Assembly: GCF_050337045.1 (NCBI RefSeq)
Contig: NZ_JAKJSO010000012.1
Span: forward strand, 1-64,000
DNA from: Photobacterium kagoshimensis
GTDB taxonomy: Bacteria; Pseudomonadota; Gammaproteobacteria; Enterobacterales; Vibrionaceae
Reading direction: 5' to 3'
DNA: 64,000 nucleotides
The notes below the pieces were generated by a model. It worked only from the letters and a program-made list of their open reading frames with translations. It was not told where the DNA came from and did no database searches. Made by a program: the position numbers and the translations under genes. Below are positions 54,408-62,997 of the stretch, one piece after another (within the stretch, counting starts at the first letter, position 1; every line of letters begins with the position of its first letter).

Positions 54408-55193
54408 TTACATTGATTGGCTAACAAACTTCAACATTTGATCTGCACTAGAGACCACCTTGGCATTCATTTCGTAAGCACGTTGGGTGGTGATCATGTT
54501 CACCATTTCTTCCACCACACTCACGTTAGAGCCTTCTAGCGTGAATTGGCTAATCGCACCAATGCCATCTTCACCACCTACACCTTCAATCGGTGCACCT
54601 GATGCGCCACTTTCACGGAATAAGTTACCGCCCATGGCTTCAAGGCCAGATGGGTTAGTGAAGTTAGCTAAGGTAATTTGGCCAATTTCTTGTGGCTCAG
54701 GCTCGCCTTGCACTTTGATAGACACCATACCGTCGGTACCGACACTCATGCCTGTCGCATTTTCAGGGATCTCAATGTTCGGGATCATAGGTAAGCCCGC
54801 AGCATTCACCAGCGCCCCTTCCGAGTTGCGGTGGAATTGACCGTTACGGGTATACGCCGTGGTGCCATCGCTTAATTCAACTTGGAAAAAACCCGCCCCC
54901 ATGATCGCCATATCGGTCGCTTCTTGGGTATTTTGGTAGCTCCCCGTTTTCATCAGTTTTTGAGTGCCGACCGTGCGAACACCATTACCCAACTGTAAAC
55001 CACCTGGCGCTTCATTTTGCTGATCAACCATTGAGCCTGGTTGCTTTTTCATTTGGTAAAACAAATCTTCAAAAACTGCACGGTCTTGTTTAAAACCGAC
55101 GGTATTGACGTTGGCGAGGTTATTAGAAATAACCTGCATTTGCGTATCTTGCGCAGCAAGACCTGTTTTACTCACCCAAAGTGCTGGATGCAT
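54408..55193 (-). CDS. flgG: Distal rod protein FlgG (lateral)
   Basis: The 261-aa rod protein has the N-terminal ALWVSKTGLAAQDTQMQVIS and NNLANVNTVGFKQDRAVFED motifs and the C-terminal SNVSVVEEMVNMITTQRAYE. It forms the distal rod. Confidence 0.96.
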   Translation of the reverse strand: MHPALWVSKTGLAAQDTQMQVISNNLANVNTVGFKQDRAVFEDLFYQMKKQPGSMVDQQNEAPGGLQLGNGVRTVGTQKLMKTGSYQNTQEATDMAIMGAGFFQVELSDGTTAYTRNGQFHRNSEGALVNAAGLPMIPNIEIPENATGMSVGTDGMVSIKVQGEPEPQEIGQITLANFTNPSGLEAMGGNLFRESGASGAPIEGVGGEDGIGAISQFTLEGSNVSVVEEMVNMITTQRAYEMNAKVVSSADQMLKFVSQSM

Positions 55194-55292
55194 TGTGACT
55201 ACTCCTGAATAAATGCAGCGCCTTATCGGGCAAGGCGCTGGAAAGATAAAAACCGAGAACTGAAACGAAAGCTCAAACTCAGCGAGGTTTCC

Positions 55293-56027
55293 TTAGCTAC
55301 CACGTACTAAGCGGTTACCCGCTGTTGCCAACTGTTCAGCGGTTTTCATCATTTTGACTTGAAGTTCGAAATTACGAGCAAGGGAAATGTTATTCACTAA
55401 TGCATCGATGGCATTAACGTTACTGCTTTCAAGGTAACCCGATGCCACCGTGACCGTGTCGTCAGCATCCGCTTGACCACCACCGCCAACCACACGAAAC
55501 AAACCATCTTCGCTTTTGCGTAATTGATTGTTTTCAGGTTTAACCAACTTGAGCTGGCCTACCTCTTGGATCAAGCCGCCACCCTGCGGCACAACTGAAA
55601 TAGTGCCATCAGAGCCAATGCTTAACTGTTCATACTCAGGAATGGTAATCGCGCCACCCGTTCCCATCACGGGACGGTTACCCAGCATTAACTGACCATT
55701 AGGGTTTAAGGTGAAGTTACCTGCTCGGGTATACGCTTCATCATTTTCGCCCGCTTCAACGGCAAAGAAACCTTCGCCACGAATAGATACATCTAACGGG
55801 TTATCCGTATGCTGCATCGCACCAGCAGAAAAATCAGAACCACCCGCACGCGCCGCCACTAAGGCACGCGTGTCGTAACCTTGGCCTTTCACTTTTACGC
55901 TATCAGCCTGTTCGATATCGGTACGAAAACCCGTGGTATTCACGTTAGCAAGGTTGTTCGCGTGCACCTGCTGCGCCATCATGACGCGGCTCGCACCCGA
56001 CATTGCAGTGAACAATAATTTATCCAT
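55293..56027 (-). CDS. flgF: Proximal rod protein FlgF (lateral)
   Basis: The 244-aa rod protein begins MDKLLFTAMSGASRVMMAQQ and carries ANNLANVNTTGFRTD. A 99-nt gap with a short CGCCTTATCGGGCAAGGCG hairpin separates it from flgG. Confidence 0.95.
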   Translation of the reverse strand: MDKLLFTAMSGASRVMMAQQVHANNLANVNTTGFRTDIEQADSVKVKGQGYDTRALVAARAGGSDFSAGAMQHTDNPLDVSIRGEGFFAVEAGENDEAYTRAGNFTLNPNGQLMLGNRPVMGTGGAITIPEYEQLSIGSDGTISVVPQGGGLIQEVGQLKLVKPENNQLRKSEDGLFRVVGGGGQADADDTVTVASGYLESSNVNAIDALVNNISLARNFELQVKMMKTAEQLATAGNRLVRGS

Positions 56028-56040
56028 GCCCAGCCTCTAC

Positions 56041-57297
56041 TTATAAGTTCTGGAACAGGATTTGAGTCATCTCTTGCGATACTTTGATGGTCTTCGCATT
56101 CGCTTGGTAGTTACTCTGCGCTGACATCAAAGAGACCATTTCATTAGTCAGGTTAACGTTGGAGTTCTCGTACATACCGGTACGAAGTGCACCCATTTGA
56201 CCTGTACCTGGCGTACCAAGTAGAGGGGCACCAGATGCAAAACTTTGGGTCCAACGAGTACCACCTGCTTGTTGCAAGCCTTCTTGGTTAGGGAAGCGAG
56301 CCATCAACACTTGGCCTTGCGCCTTGGTTTGACCGTTTGAATAACGTGCATACACAGTACCGTCGCCTTCAAAATACCAACCTGCAATTTGACCCGGCGC
56401 ATGACCATCTGGCGCATTTTTGTTGATTGAGAATTCACTGCCGTACTGGGTTGTGTCAGCCAGCGTCATACCTACGCTTTGCTTTGCAGCACCGTTACTA
56501 AACGCCAGATCAACTGACAAAGTATCGATTTTCATCGTTGGTGGTGTGGTTGAATTATCCATCGCCGCCGCGCCATTGACGGTGCTAAGTTTACCGTCGC
56601 TGTCAAAGCCCATGGTGTTGGTTTGCCCTTTCAGCACATCGCCATCTAACGCGTAATGCACTTTCCACTCATTACTCGCCGTTTTTACGTAGTATTGAGT
56701 CACTTGGTGCTCACTACCCAATGAGTCATAAACGGTAGAGGTTACACTCGACGTGAAAGTTGATGGGTCTTCTGGATCGAATTTATCATCAGCAGAATTT
56801 GTCACGATGGCAGCATTAGCATCAAGGTTAAGACCTTGGTGAACTTTAGTGGTGGTTTTCGCCGCCATATCGCCAGTATCAACCCGTAAATCAGTTACGG
56901 TACCCGTTTGGATTTGGCCTGACTCTGTCACACCATAGCCCTGTAGACGGTGACCATCACCCGACACCATGTAACCCTCGGTATCTAGGTTGAATACGCC
57001 GTTACGGGTAAACATTTGTTGGCCATTGTTTTGCACCATGAAGAAGCCTTCACCGTTGATCGCCAAGTCACTATTACGACCCGTACTTGTGGTACCACCT
57101 GACGTAAAACTTTGGCGCACTTGCGCGACTTCAACACCGTTCATTTCACCGCCACCAAACTGGGGTGCATAAACGTCTTGGAATTCGGTACGTGATGATT
57201 TAAAACCCACAGTACCCACATTCGCAATATTGTGACTGATTGAGTTCATCTGTTCGGATGTTGCTCGCAAGCCACTTAGGCCAACACTGATTGACAT
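56041..57297 (-). CDS. flgE: Flagellar hook protein FlgE (lateral)
   Basis: The 418-aa hook subunit begins SISVGLSGLRATSEQMNSIS and carries HNIANVGTVGFKSSRTEFQD. It ends with SNVNLTNEMVSLMSAQSNYQ. Its length is usual for hook proteins whose length is set by LafE. Confidence 0.96.
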   Translation of the reverse strand: MSISVGLSGLRATSEQMNSISHNIANVGTVGFKSSRTEFQDVYAPQFGGGEMNGVEVAQVRQSFTSGGTTSTGRNSDLAINGEGFFMVQNNGQQMFTRNGVFNLDTEGYMVSGDGHRLQGYGVTESGQIQTGTVTDLRVDTGDMAAKTTTKVHQGLNLDANAAIVTNSADDKFDPEDPSTFTSSVTSTVYDSLGSEHQVTQYYVKTASNEWKVHYALDGDVLKGQTNTMGFDSDGKLSTVNGAAAMDNSTTPPTMKIDTLSVDLAFSNGAAKQSVGMTLADTTQYGSEFSINKNAPDGHAPGQIAGWYFEGDGTVYARYSNGQTKAQGQVLMARFPNQEGLQQAGGTRWTQSFASGAPLLGTPGTGQMGALRTGMYENSNVNLTNEMVSLMSAQSNYQANAKTIKVSQEMTQILFQNL

Positions 57298-57328
57298 AAA
57301 AGATTCCTATCTACTTAATTTTTATTAT

Positions 57329-58015
57329 TTACGCCGTAATTTCACGCATATCGAACATCGACATTTTGCCCACGCCCGCAAGACTTAATAACACCGCGCC
57401 GCCATTGGCTGGGATGTTGACCGATTCCACTTCGGCAGCAATCATGATGTTTTGCTCCCACGCCTTACCACCGTTTTCAGCAACCACTTTGAACGAATAC
57501 GTCCCTTTACCTAGGTCATCACCGTCAATTTCAAACTCGGCCATGCCTTTGCCTTGGGCGCCCAATTTGATCTTGTCGACTTCTTTGCCTTTATCGTCGT
57601 AAACAATCACGGTTGCGCTATCGACAGGTTTATCAAACTGAACGCGACCATTTAGCGTTTGACCCTCACTGATATCGAGGCCGTTCTTCACGTCCATTAA
57701 CACTTTTTTGCCGACCAAGTTAGTGGCTTGCAACATTTCAAGGTTAGTCATGCCGATGTTCATGTTCATCATGCCTTGCTTCACCCCTTCCAAGCTGGAA
57801 ACGGCAGACATCATGCCCAACTGCGTCAGGTACTCGGTACCATCTGTTGGGTTCAGCGGGTTCTGGTTTTGCACCTGTGCCACCATCATGGTTAAAAACT
57901 CATTGCTGGTTGGCGTCATGTCTTTTTGACCATTGCTGGTCACTTGTGGCTCAGCATTCGCTTGAGTAGCAGCACGGTTATACTGACCAGCCGTATTAAT
58001 TTGCGGTAAGCTCAT
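57329..58015 (-). CDS. flgD: Hook assembly scaffold FlgD (lateral)
   Basis: The 228-aa protein caps the growing hook and is discarded. Motif EFLTMMVAQVQNQNPLNPTD near 39-58 is the FlgD signature, followed by a FlgD Ig-like/tudor region (GTYSFKVVAENGGKAWEQ). Confidence 0.95.
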   Translation of the reverse strand: MSLPQINTAGQYNRAATQANAEPQVTSNGQKDMTPTSNEFLTMMVAQVQNQNPLNPTDGTEYLTQLGMMSAVSSLEGVKQGMMNMNIGMTNLEMLQATNLVGKKVLMDVKNGLDISEGQTLNGRVQFDKPVDSATVIVYDDKGKEVDKIKLGAQGKGMAEFEIDGDDLGKGTYSFKVVAENGGKAWEQNIMIAAEVESVNIPANGGAVLLSLAGVGKMSMFDMREITA

Positions 58016-58026
58016 TACTTATTTCC

Positions 58027-58446
58027 TTAGCTCGTTTGACCAAGACGAAGGATGCTTTGCTGCATGCTACGCGCTCGACTCATTACATCGACATTAGTTT
58101 CAAAGCTGCGTGATGCAGCCATCATGTCGGCCATTTCTTCAACCACATTCACGGTTGAATGGAAGACATAGCCTTGCTTATTGGCTTCAGGGTGATTGGG
58201 TTCATAGCGACGACGCAGTGGTTCATCACTTTCAATAACGTCATCAATACGCACGCGAGTGCCTGCATTGGGATCGTTCATATCCACCATCACAGAAGAA
58301 AACACTGGGCGCTTAGCTCGGTAACCATCCTGCTCTGAACCAGATACCACATCAGCATTCGCAAGGTTACTGGCGACCGTATTCAAACGAACGCTTTGCG
58401 CTGTCATTGCAGAGCCTGCAATGTCATAAATAGATGAAAAAGACAT
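58027..58446 (-). CDS. flgC: Proximal rod protein FlgC (lateral)
   Basis: The 139-aa rod protein begins SFSSIYDIAGSAMTAQSVRL and carries VASNLANADVVSG. The C-terminus has VNVVEEMADMMAASRSFETN. It is six bases downstream of flgB. Confidence 0.95.
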   Translation of the reverse strand: MSFSSIYDIAGSAMTAQSVRLNTVASNLANADVVSGSEQDGYRAKRPVFSSVMVDMNDPNAGTRVRIDDVIESDEPLRRRYEPNHPEANKQGYVFHSTVNVVEEMADMMAASRSFETNVDVMSRARSMQQSILRLGQTS

Positions 58447-58451
58447 AGAGA

Positions 58452-58826
58452 TTATTGTCCGTTAATGGCCTGCTTCAGACCGCGAATTTTCATGTTCAAA
58501 AAAGTAAGGCTGGTTTCAAGATCCATTGCGTTACCCGCAAACTTGGCTTGCTCAACACCCAATTCAACCGTGTTACCATCCTGTGCTGGCTGCTGTGGGT
58601 TGCGATACAATAACTCGTGTGATTGCTGTGTCTGACGGCGACCTAGATGCTTGGTACGCGCTTCACTCGCGACTTGATTCATTGCATCTTCAAAACTGAT
58701 GTCACGCGCTTTAAAGTTAGGCGTATCGGTATTGGCCAAGTTACTCGCCAGCACCTTTGCGCGTTGTGTTCGGAACTGCAATGTATTAGGGTGTACCCCC
58801 AATGCATCTTCGAAGTTGATTGCCAT
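58452..58826 (-). CDS. flgB: Proximal rod protein FlgB (lateral)
   Basis: The 124-aa rod protein begins MAINFEDALGVHPNTLQFRT and carries ASNLANTDTPNFKARD. It is the first gene of the flgBCDEFGHIJKL run and lies about 35 nt downstream of a sigma-54-type promoter. A GTG start four codons upstream is less likely than the ATG behind GGTGGGTGAG. Confidence 0.94.
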   Translation of the reverse strand: MAINFEDALGVHPNTLQFRTQRAKVLASNLANTDTPNFKARDISFEDAMNQVASEARTKHLGRRQTQQSHELLYRNPQQPAQDGNTVELGVEQAKFAGNAMDLETSLTFLNMKIRGLKQAINGQ

Positions 58827-58860
58827 CTCACCCACCACCTATAGATTGAATATCGACTAC

Positions 58861-58877
58861 AAGCAATTTCCATGCCA
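58861..58877 (-). promoter_or_regulatory. Sigma-54 promoter of the lateral flgB operon
   Basis: On the minus strand TGGCATGGAAATTGCTT matches the -24/-12 consensus TGGCACG-N4-TTGCW with one difference, and the GG and GC are 10 nt apart. The distance to flgB suits a short leader. Known lateral systems use sigma-54 with the activator LafK. Confidence 0.8.
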
Positions 58878-58899
58878 CGCATTTAAAGCCAAAATATCA

Positions 58900-59670
58900 A
58901 TGCCTTACACAAATAATTGCCGACCAATATTCAATAAGCGGAAGTATGGCTTCCGAGCGGAAATTCGCCTATTGCCTCTTGTGCTTAGTCTGCTGATATT
59001 CGGAAGCACATTCAGTCATGCTGCGGTTGCGGGTAACTCCGTCATGGCGGAAAAAGATCATCAGCAGATCCGTAGTTATTTGTATCGTGAGGTGGCCCGT
59101 TTTGCAGGTAGCATTGGCAGTAACGACTTTCGCTTCGACCTAGATAAAGCAGCCTTACCGCCATGCCATACCCCCTTAAACATTAGCCGTCACCAAGGGC
59201 GATCGCCGACAGGCAAAGTGACCCTCACCGTTGAATGTCAAAAACCTAAGTATTGGAAATCACGCGTCAAAGCAGAAGTGCGGGTGTACCAGAAAATAGT
59301 GGTGGCAAAAAACACCATAGAACGCGACCAAGTATTAACCGCCGAGGATTTCAAACGCCGTCGGACTGATATTTCTTATGTCCGTCAGGGATATTTCACC
59401 TCTATTGCAGAATTAGATAATCAAGTGAGCAAAAGGCGCATTACGGTGGGGAAGATTATCAGTCCGCGCATGGTCGAATTTGCTAACTGGGTTGAGCGCC
59501 ATCAGGAAGTGGTGATCGAAGCAAAAATGGGTAACATGACCGCCAGAATGAAAGGGATTGCACTAGAATCTGGCAGCAAAGGGGAACAGATTAAAATCAA
59601 AAATAGCGCTTCAAATAAGACCATTTTAGCCACAGTGATAGGGCCTAAAAAGGTACAAACGCTATTTTAA
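58900..59670 (+). CDS. flgA: Flagellar P-ring assembly chaperone FlgA (lateral)
   Basis: The protein of about 256 aa has a signal peptide (LLPLVLSLLIFGSTFSHA, ending near residue 38) and a C-terminal SAF/FlgA domain (RDQVLTAEDFKRRRTDIS; KRRITVGKIISPRMV). It helps FlgI assemble in the periplasm. The frame is open far upstream but overlaps flgB and its promoter; ATG 58900 is the first start past that promoter, though its Shine-Dalgarno is weak. Divergent from flgB. Confidence 0.9.
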   Translation: MPYTNNCRPIFNKRKYGFRAEIRLLPLVLSLLIFGSTFSHAAVAGNSVMAEKDHQQIRSYLYREVARFAGSIGSNDFRFDLDKAALPPCHTPLNISRHQGRSPTGKVTLTVECQKPKYWKSRVKAEVRVYQKIVVAKNTIERDQVLTAEDFKRRRTDISYVRQGYFTSIAELDNQVSKRRITVGKIISPRMVEFANWVERHQEVVIEAKMGNMTARMKGIALESGSKGEQIKIKNSASNKTILATVIGPKKVQTLF

Positions 59671-59776
59671 ACGTCTTTTTACCATGCATTTTATAACAAA
59701 AGGCTAAAAAAGCAGTTAAGCTCTGTGTTAGCTGGTCGCTGTATACCAATAACCCTACTACCCTGTGAGTACATTC

Positions 59777-60052
59777 ATGATTGGAAAAATTCACAACTCA
59801 ATATCACTCGCTGTGAATGCTGAAAACCGCCCACAAGCGAGTAAAACCGCACAGACAGCGACGACCAAGCACGTCGAGTTAAGCCGTGAAGTGCAGTCAC
59901 TACAAAGTGCGAAAGCTGACCTGCAACATACGAGCGATGTTGATATGGATAAAGTGACAAAAATGAAGCAACTGCTGCAATCTGGTCAAGCATCGGTCGA
60001 TCTTGATAAGTTGGCAGGCACTATGGTTGATTATTACCAAGGTAATCAATAA
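59777..60052 (+). CDS. flgM: Anti-sigma-28 factor FlgM (lateral)
   Basis: The protein of about 91 aa ends in the FlgM sigma-binding region (MDKVTKMKQLLQSGQASVDL, AGTMVDYYQGNQ). It would hold LafS inactive until the hook is finished, then be exported. The start may be ATG 59777 or GTG 59765. Confidence 0.88.
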   Translation: MIGKIHNSISLAVNAENRPQASKTAQTATTKHVELSREVQSLQSAKADLQHTSDVDMDKVTKMKQLLQSGQASVDLDKLAGTMVDYYQGNQ

Positions 60053-60486
60053 TGAGCGACAACAGCAGCATGGTGAAAACCTTGCTCAATGAACTGAATC
60101 AAGACGTCGCCCACTATCAACAGTTGGTTGCTCAGCTGAAGCAACAACATGTTTTACTGGTGAATCGTGATAACCAAGCTCTGATTGGCCACAACCAGCA
60201 GCTACAATCTTTGATGGCACTGTTAAATCAACACGCCACCAATCGCCACGCCATTCTCACCCGACTCGGTGTGACGGCGAACAATGAAGGCATGCAAAAG
60301 CTGTTAAGTAAGCTGCCGCAACAAGTGCAGCAAAAAGGCATGATGCTATGGCAAAAGCTGTATGAGCTCACCTTAAACTGCCAAGAGCTTAATAACACTA
60401 ATGGCCGTTTGTTAGCCCAACAAAAGCAGCTGATTGATCGCTTACTCAAGCCTGAACAACAATATTGCTACGGCCCTGGCGAGTAA
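60052..60486 (+). CDS. flgN: FlgN-like chaperone (lateral)
   Basis: The 144-aa helical protein is rich in Gln and Leu and has the FlgN layout (LVAQLKQQHVLLVNRDNQAL). It overlaps the flgM stop by one base (TAATG). FlgN chaperones FlgK and FlgL to the export apparatus. Convergent with fliJ. Confidence 0.88.
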   Translation: MSDNSSMVKTLLNELNQDVAHYQQLVAQLKQQHVLLVNRDNQALIGHNQQLQSLMALLNQHATNRHAILTRLGVTANNEGMQKLLSKLPQQVQQKGMMLWQKLYELTLNCQELNNTNGRLLAQQKQLIDRLLKPEQQYCYGPGE

Positions 60487-60512
60487 TTTTACGTTACTCG
60501 CGAGCCGTTACA

Positions 60513-60947
60513 TCAGGTTATCCGTTGACGATAAAACTTATTCGCTGACAACTCATCAAGGATTTTTTGTTGCTGGCGCTCTTGCTTAAGCGCAATTTGA
60601 TTCTGACGTTTTTCAATGATTTTCTCGCCCATTCGTACTTGGCAATGCTGCTGCACTAAGCGCTCATTGGTGGTACGCAATTCAACTTCGGACATCGCCA
60701 ATTCATGGCGCTGTAAATTGGTTAAATTATCCAACTGATAGCGAAAACGTCCAATCCCCTTTAGCATCAAGGCTGACGCTTGCTGCCCCCCTTCAATGCA
60801 ATACTGTCCCGATAGACTTTCAAGCAACTCCAATCGCTGTTGGTGCGCTTGGTGCTGGCTATTTATCTGACCGAACTCTTGCTGGATGCTATCAAACTGA
60901 CGCTGTTGTTGTTCACGCCAATGTTGCAACATTTTCACTCGTCGCAT
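60513..60947 (-). CDS. fliJ: Flagellar export protein FliJ (lateral)
   Basis: The 144-aa protein is almost entirely coiled coil, rich in Gln, Arg and Leu, as FliJ, the central stalk of the FliI ATPase ring. It is last in the run fliG-fliH-fliI-fliJ and follows fliI by 10 nt. Confidence 0.88.
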   Translation of the reverse strand: MRRVKMLQHWREQQQRQFDSIQQEFGQINSQHQAHQQRLELLESLSGQYCIEGGQQASALMLKGIGRFRYQLDNLTNLQRHELAMSEVELRTTNERLVQQHCQVRMGEKIIEKRQNQIALKQERQQQKILDELSANKFYRQRIT

Positions 60948-60957
60948 GATGATTCTC

Positions 60958-62289
60958 TTACGTTAACTGCATCATGGCATGCTGCGTTTGATCTAGGGTC
61001 ACCCGCTCTTGCATACCTTGTTGAAGAAACTGACAAATCGCAGGATATTGCTGAACCGCGATATCAAGGTTTGGATCTTGCCCTGGTTGGTAACCACCCA
61101 GTGCAATCAAGTCTTGAATTTGGCGATAACGCGCATAACGCTGCTTAATTTGCTGCGCTTGTTTGAGCTGCTCAGGGCTTACCACTTGTGGCATCGCACG
61201 GCTGATCGACTGTTCGATATCAATCGCGGGATAGTGGCCTTGTTCTGCCAGTTCACGGTTCAAGACAATGTGACCATCTAAAATAGCGCGGGCCGCATCG
61301 GCGATCGGATCTTGCTGATCATCCCCTTCTGATAAAACAGTGTAGAAGGCGGTAATTGAACCTCGCTCGGTCGCGCCATTACCTGCACGCTCCACCAGCT
61401 GTGGTAACAAACTAAACACCGAAGGCGGATAACCTTTGGTCGCGGGCGGCTCGCCAACGGCTAAGGCAATCTCACGTTGTGCTTGCGCATAGCGCGTCAG
61501 TGAATCCATCAGTAGTAAAACATCGTGGCCTTGGTCGCGGAAAAACTCGGCAATACGGTGACACAATACTGAAGCACGTAGTCGCATCAAGGGAGGATCG
61601 TCAGCTGGCGATGCAATCACCACCGCATTTTTCATCCCTTCTGGGCCAAGGGAGTGCTCAATAAATTCACGGACCTCACGGCCACGTTCACCAATCAAAC
61701 CCACCACGGTGATCTCTGCGGTGGTGTTACGGGTCATCATGCCTAACAGCACACTCTTACCCACACCACTGCCCGCAAATAAACCCATGCGCTGGCCTTT
61801 ACCCACACTTAACATGCCGTTAATTGCCCGGACACCAACATCTAGCTGAGTGGAAATAGGTAGGCGCTGCAAGGGGTTAATACTTTCACCTTGCAGGTTA
61901 ATGCGTTGCTCACCATGGATAGCGCCTTTGCCGTCCAAAGGCTCACCCAGCCCGTTAAGCACACGGCCCAACATGCTGTAACCCACATCAATTTTGCTAT
62001 CACCGTGCAAGGGTAGAACGCGACTACCAGGGCGTAACCCTGTGGTATGACGGATCGGCATCAAGACGGATGCTTGACGGTCAAAACCGACCACTTCGGC
62101 TTCCACTAAGGTGCCGTGATCGGTTTCTATCATGCAACGTTGGCCCGTGCATAATCGGCAACCCACGGCTTCAAGGGTCAAACCCGCCATTCGGGTCAAC
62201 CGTCCCCAAGTGCGAGCAACAGGTACTTCAGGTACCTGCTCCACCGCAGAGCTAAGACGGGCATTGAGCTCTTGGAATAAATCACGCAT
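60958..62289 (-). CDS. fliI: Flagellum-specific export ATPase FliI (lateral)
   Basis: The 443-aa F1-beta-like ATPase has Walker A GLFAGSGVGKSVLLG near 165-179, Walker B LLLMDSLTRYAQAQREIALA and the type III ATPase signature region VGEPPATKGYPPSVFSLLPQ. It powers export substrate unfolding and is regulated by FliH. It overlaps fliH by eight bases. Confidence 0.97.
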   Translation of the reverse strand: MRDLFQELNARLSSAVEQVPEVPVARTWGRLTRMAGLTLEAVGCRLCTGQRCMIETDHGTLVEAEVVGFDRQASVLMPIRHTTGLRPGSRVLPLHGDSKIDVGYSMLGRVLNGLGEPLDGKGAIHGEQRINLQGESINPLQRLPISTQLDVGVRAINGMLSVGKGQRMGLFAGSGVGKSVLLGMMTRNTTAEITVVGLIGERGREVREFIEHSLGPEGMKNAVVIASPADDPPLMRLRASVLCHRIAEFFRDQGHDVLLLMDSLTRYAQAQREIALAVGEPPATKGYPPSVFSLLPQLVERAGNGATERGSITAFYTVLSEGDDQQDPIADAARAILDGHIVLNRELAEQGHYPAIDIEQSISRAMPQVVSPEQLKQAQQIKQRYARYRQIQDLIALGGYQPGQDPNLDIAVQQYPAICQFLQQGMQERVTLDQTQHAMMQLT

Positions 62290-62992
62290 CGCTGAGTAAA
62301 CTATCTCGAATCGAATCCATGCAGGTTTCTAACCGCTCTTCACTATCAGCAAAAGCTTCTGATTCACTACTGGTTACACGACAGCTACCAATCGCTAAAC
62401 TGTCGTCAGGTTGTAGGGTCCATGTCGCGACTTGCTCAGGCACTAACTCCACCAAACGCTGGCAATCTTGCGGATTGAGGTAAATCACTAAGTCCGGTTT
62501 TTGCTCTGGCATTTGTGCGAGTGTTTCTTCAATCAAGTGCACCATTTGACCTGGCTTTAGCGTGAGCTCAGCACGGATAACTTGGCGCGCCACTTTCTGC
62601 ACAAGATCACAAATCATTTCGCTTTGCTGACGAACATGTTGTTGAAACACTTGCTGAATTTGCTGCATCAAGTGATCAACCGACGCCGCGGTACTGCCCA
62701 TTTGTTGCTGAACTTGAGCCACACCTTCGCGAACACCTTGCTGACGACCTTGCTCTAGTCCTTGCTCTTGGCCTGCTTGTAATCCTTGAGCAACACCTTC
62801 TTGATAGCCTTGCTCATGCCCTTTTTGTTGACCGTCTTGGAAGCCATTATGAAATTCATCTTGGTATGAACCTGTGGTTTCATCACCAAACAAATCATCT
62901 TCTTCAGGCTGCATCAGCGGTGGAAAGTGATAAGGGCGATACTGGCCAAGCTGAGGATGCAAGACATTACTCGGCTGATTCTTTTTCATCAT
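62282..62992 (-). CDS. fliH: Flagellar assembly protein FliH (lateral)
   Basis: The 236-aa FliI regulator has a GxxxG-type repeat stretch near residues 50-90 (GFQDGQQKGHEQGYQEGVAQ, GLQAGQEQGLEQGRQQG), a hallmark of FliH/YscL, and a C-terminal vacuolar-ATPase-E-like domain. It follows fliG by six bases. Confidence 0.93.
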   Translation of the reverse strand: MMKKNQPSNVLHPQLGQYRPYHFPPLMQPEEDDLFGDETTGSYQDEFHNGFQDGQQKGHEQGYQEGVAQGLQAGQEQGLEQGRQQGVREGVAQVQQQMGSTAASVDHLMQQIQQVFQQHVRQQSEMICDLVQKVARQVIRAELTLKPGQMVHLIEETLAQMPEQKPDLVIYLNPQDCQRLVELVPEQVATWTLQPDDSLAIGSCRVTSSESEAFADSEERLETCMDSIRDSLLSDA

Positions 62993-62997
62993 TGCTC

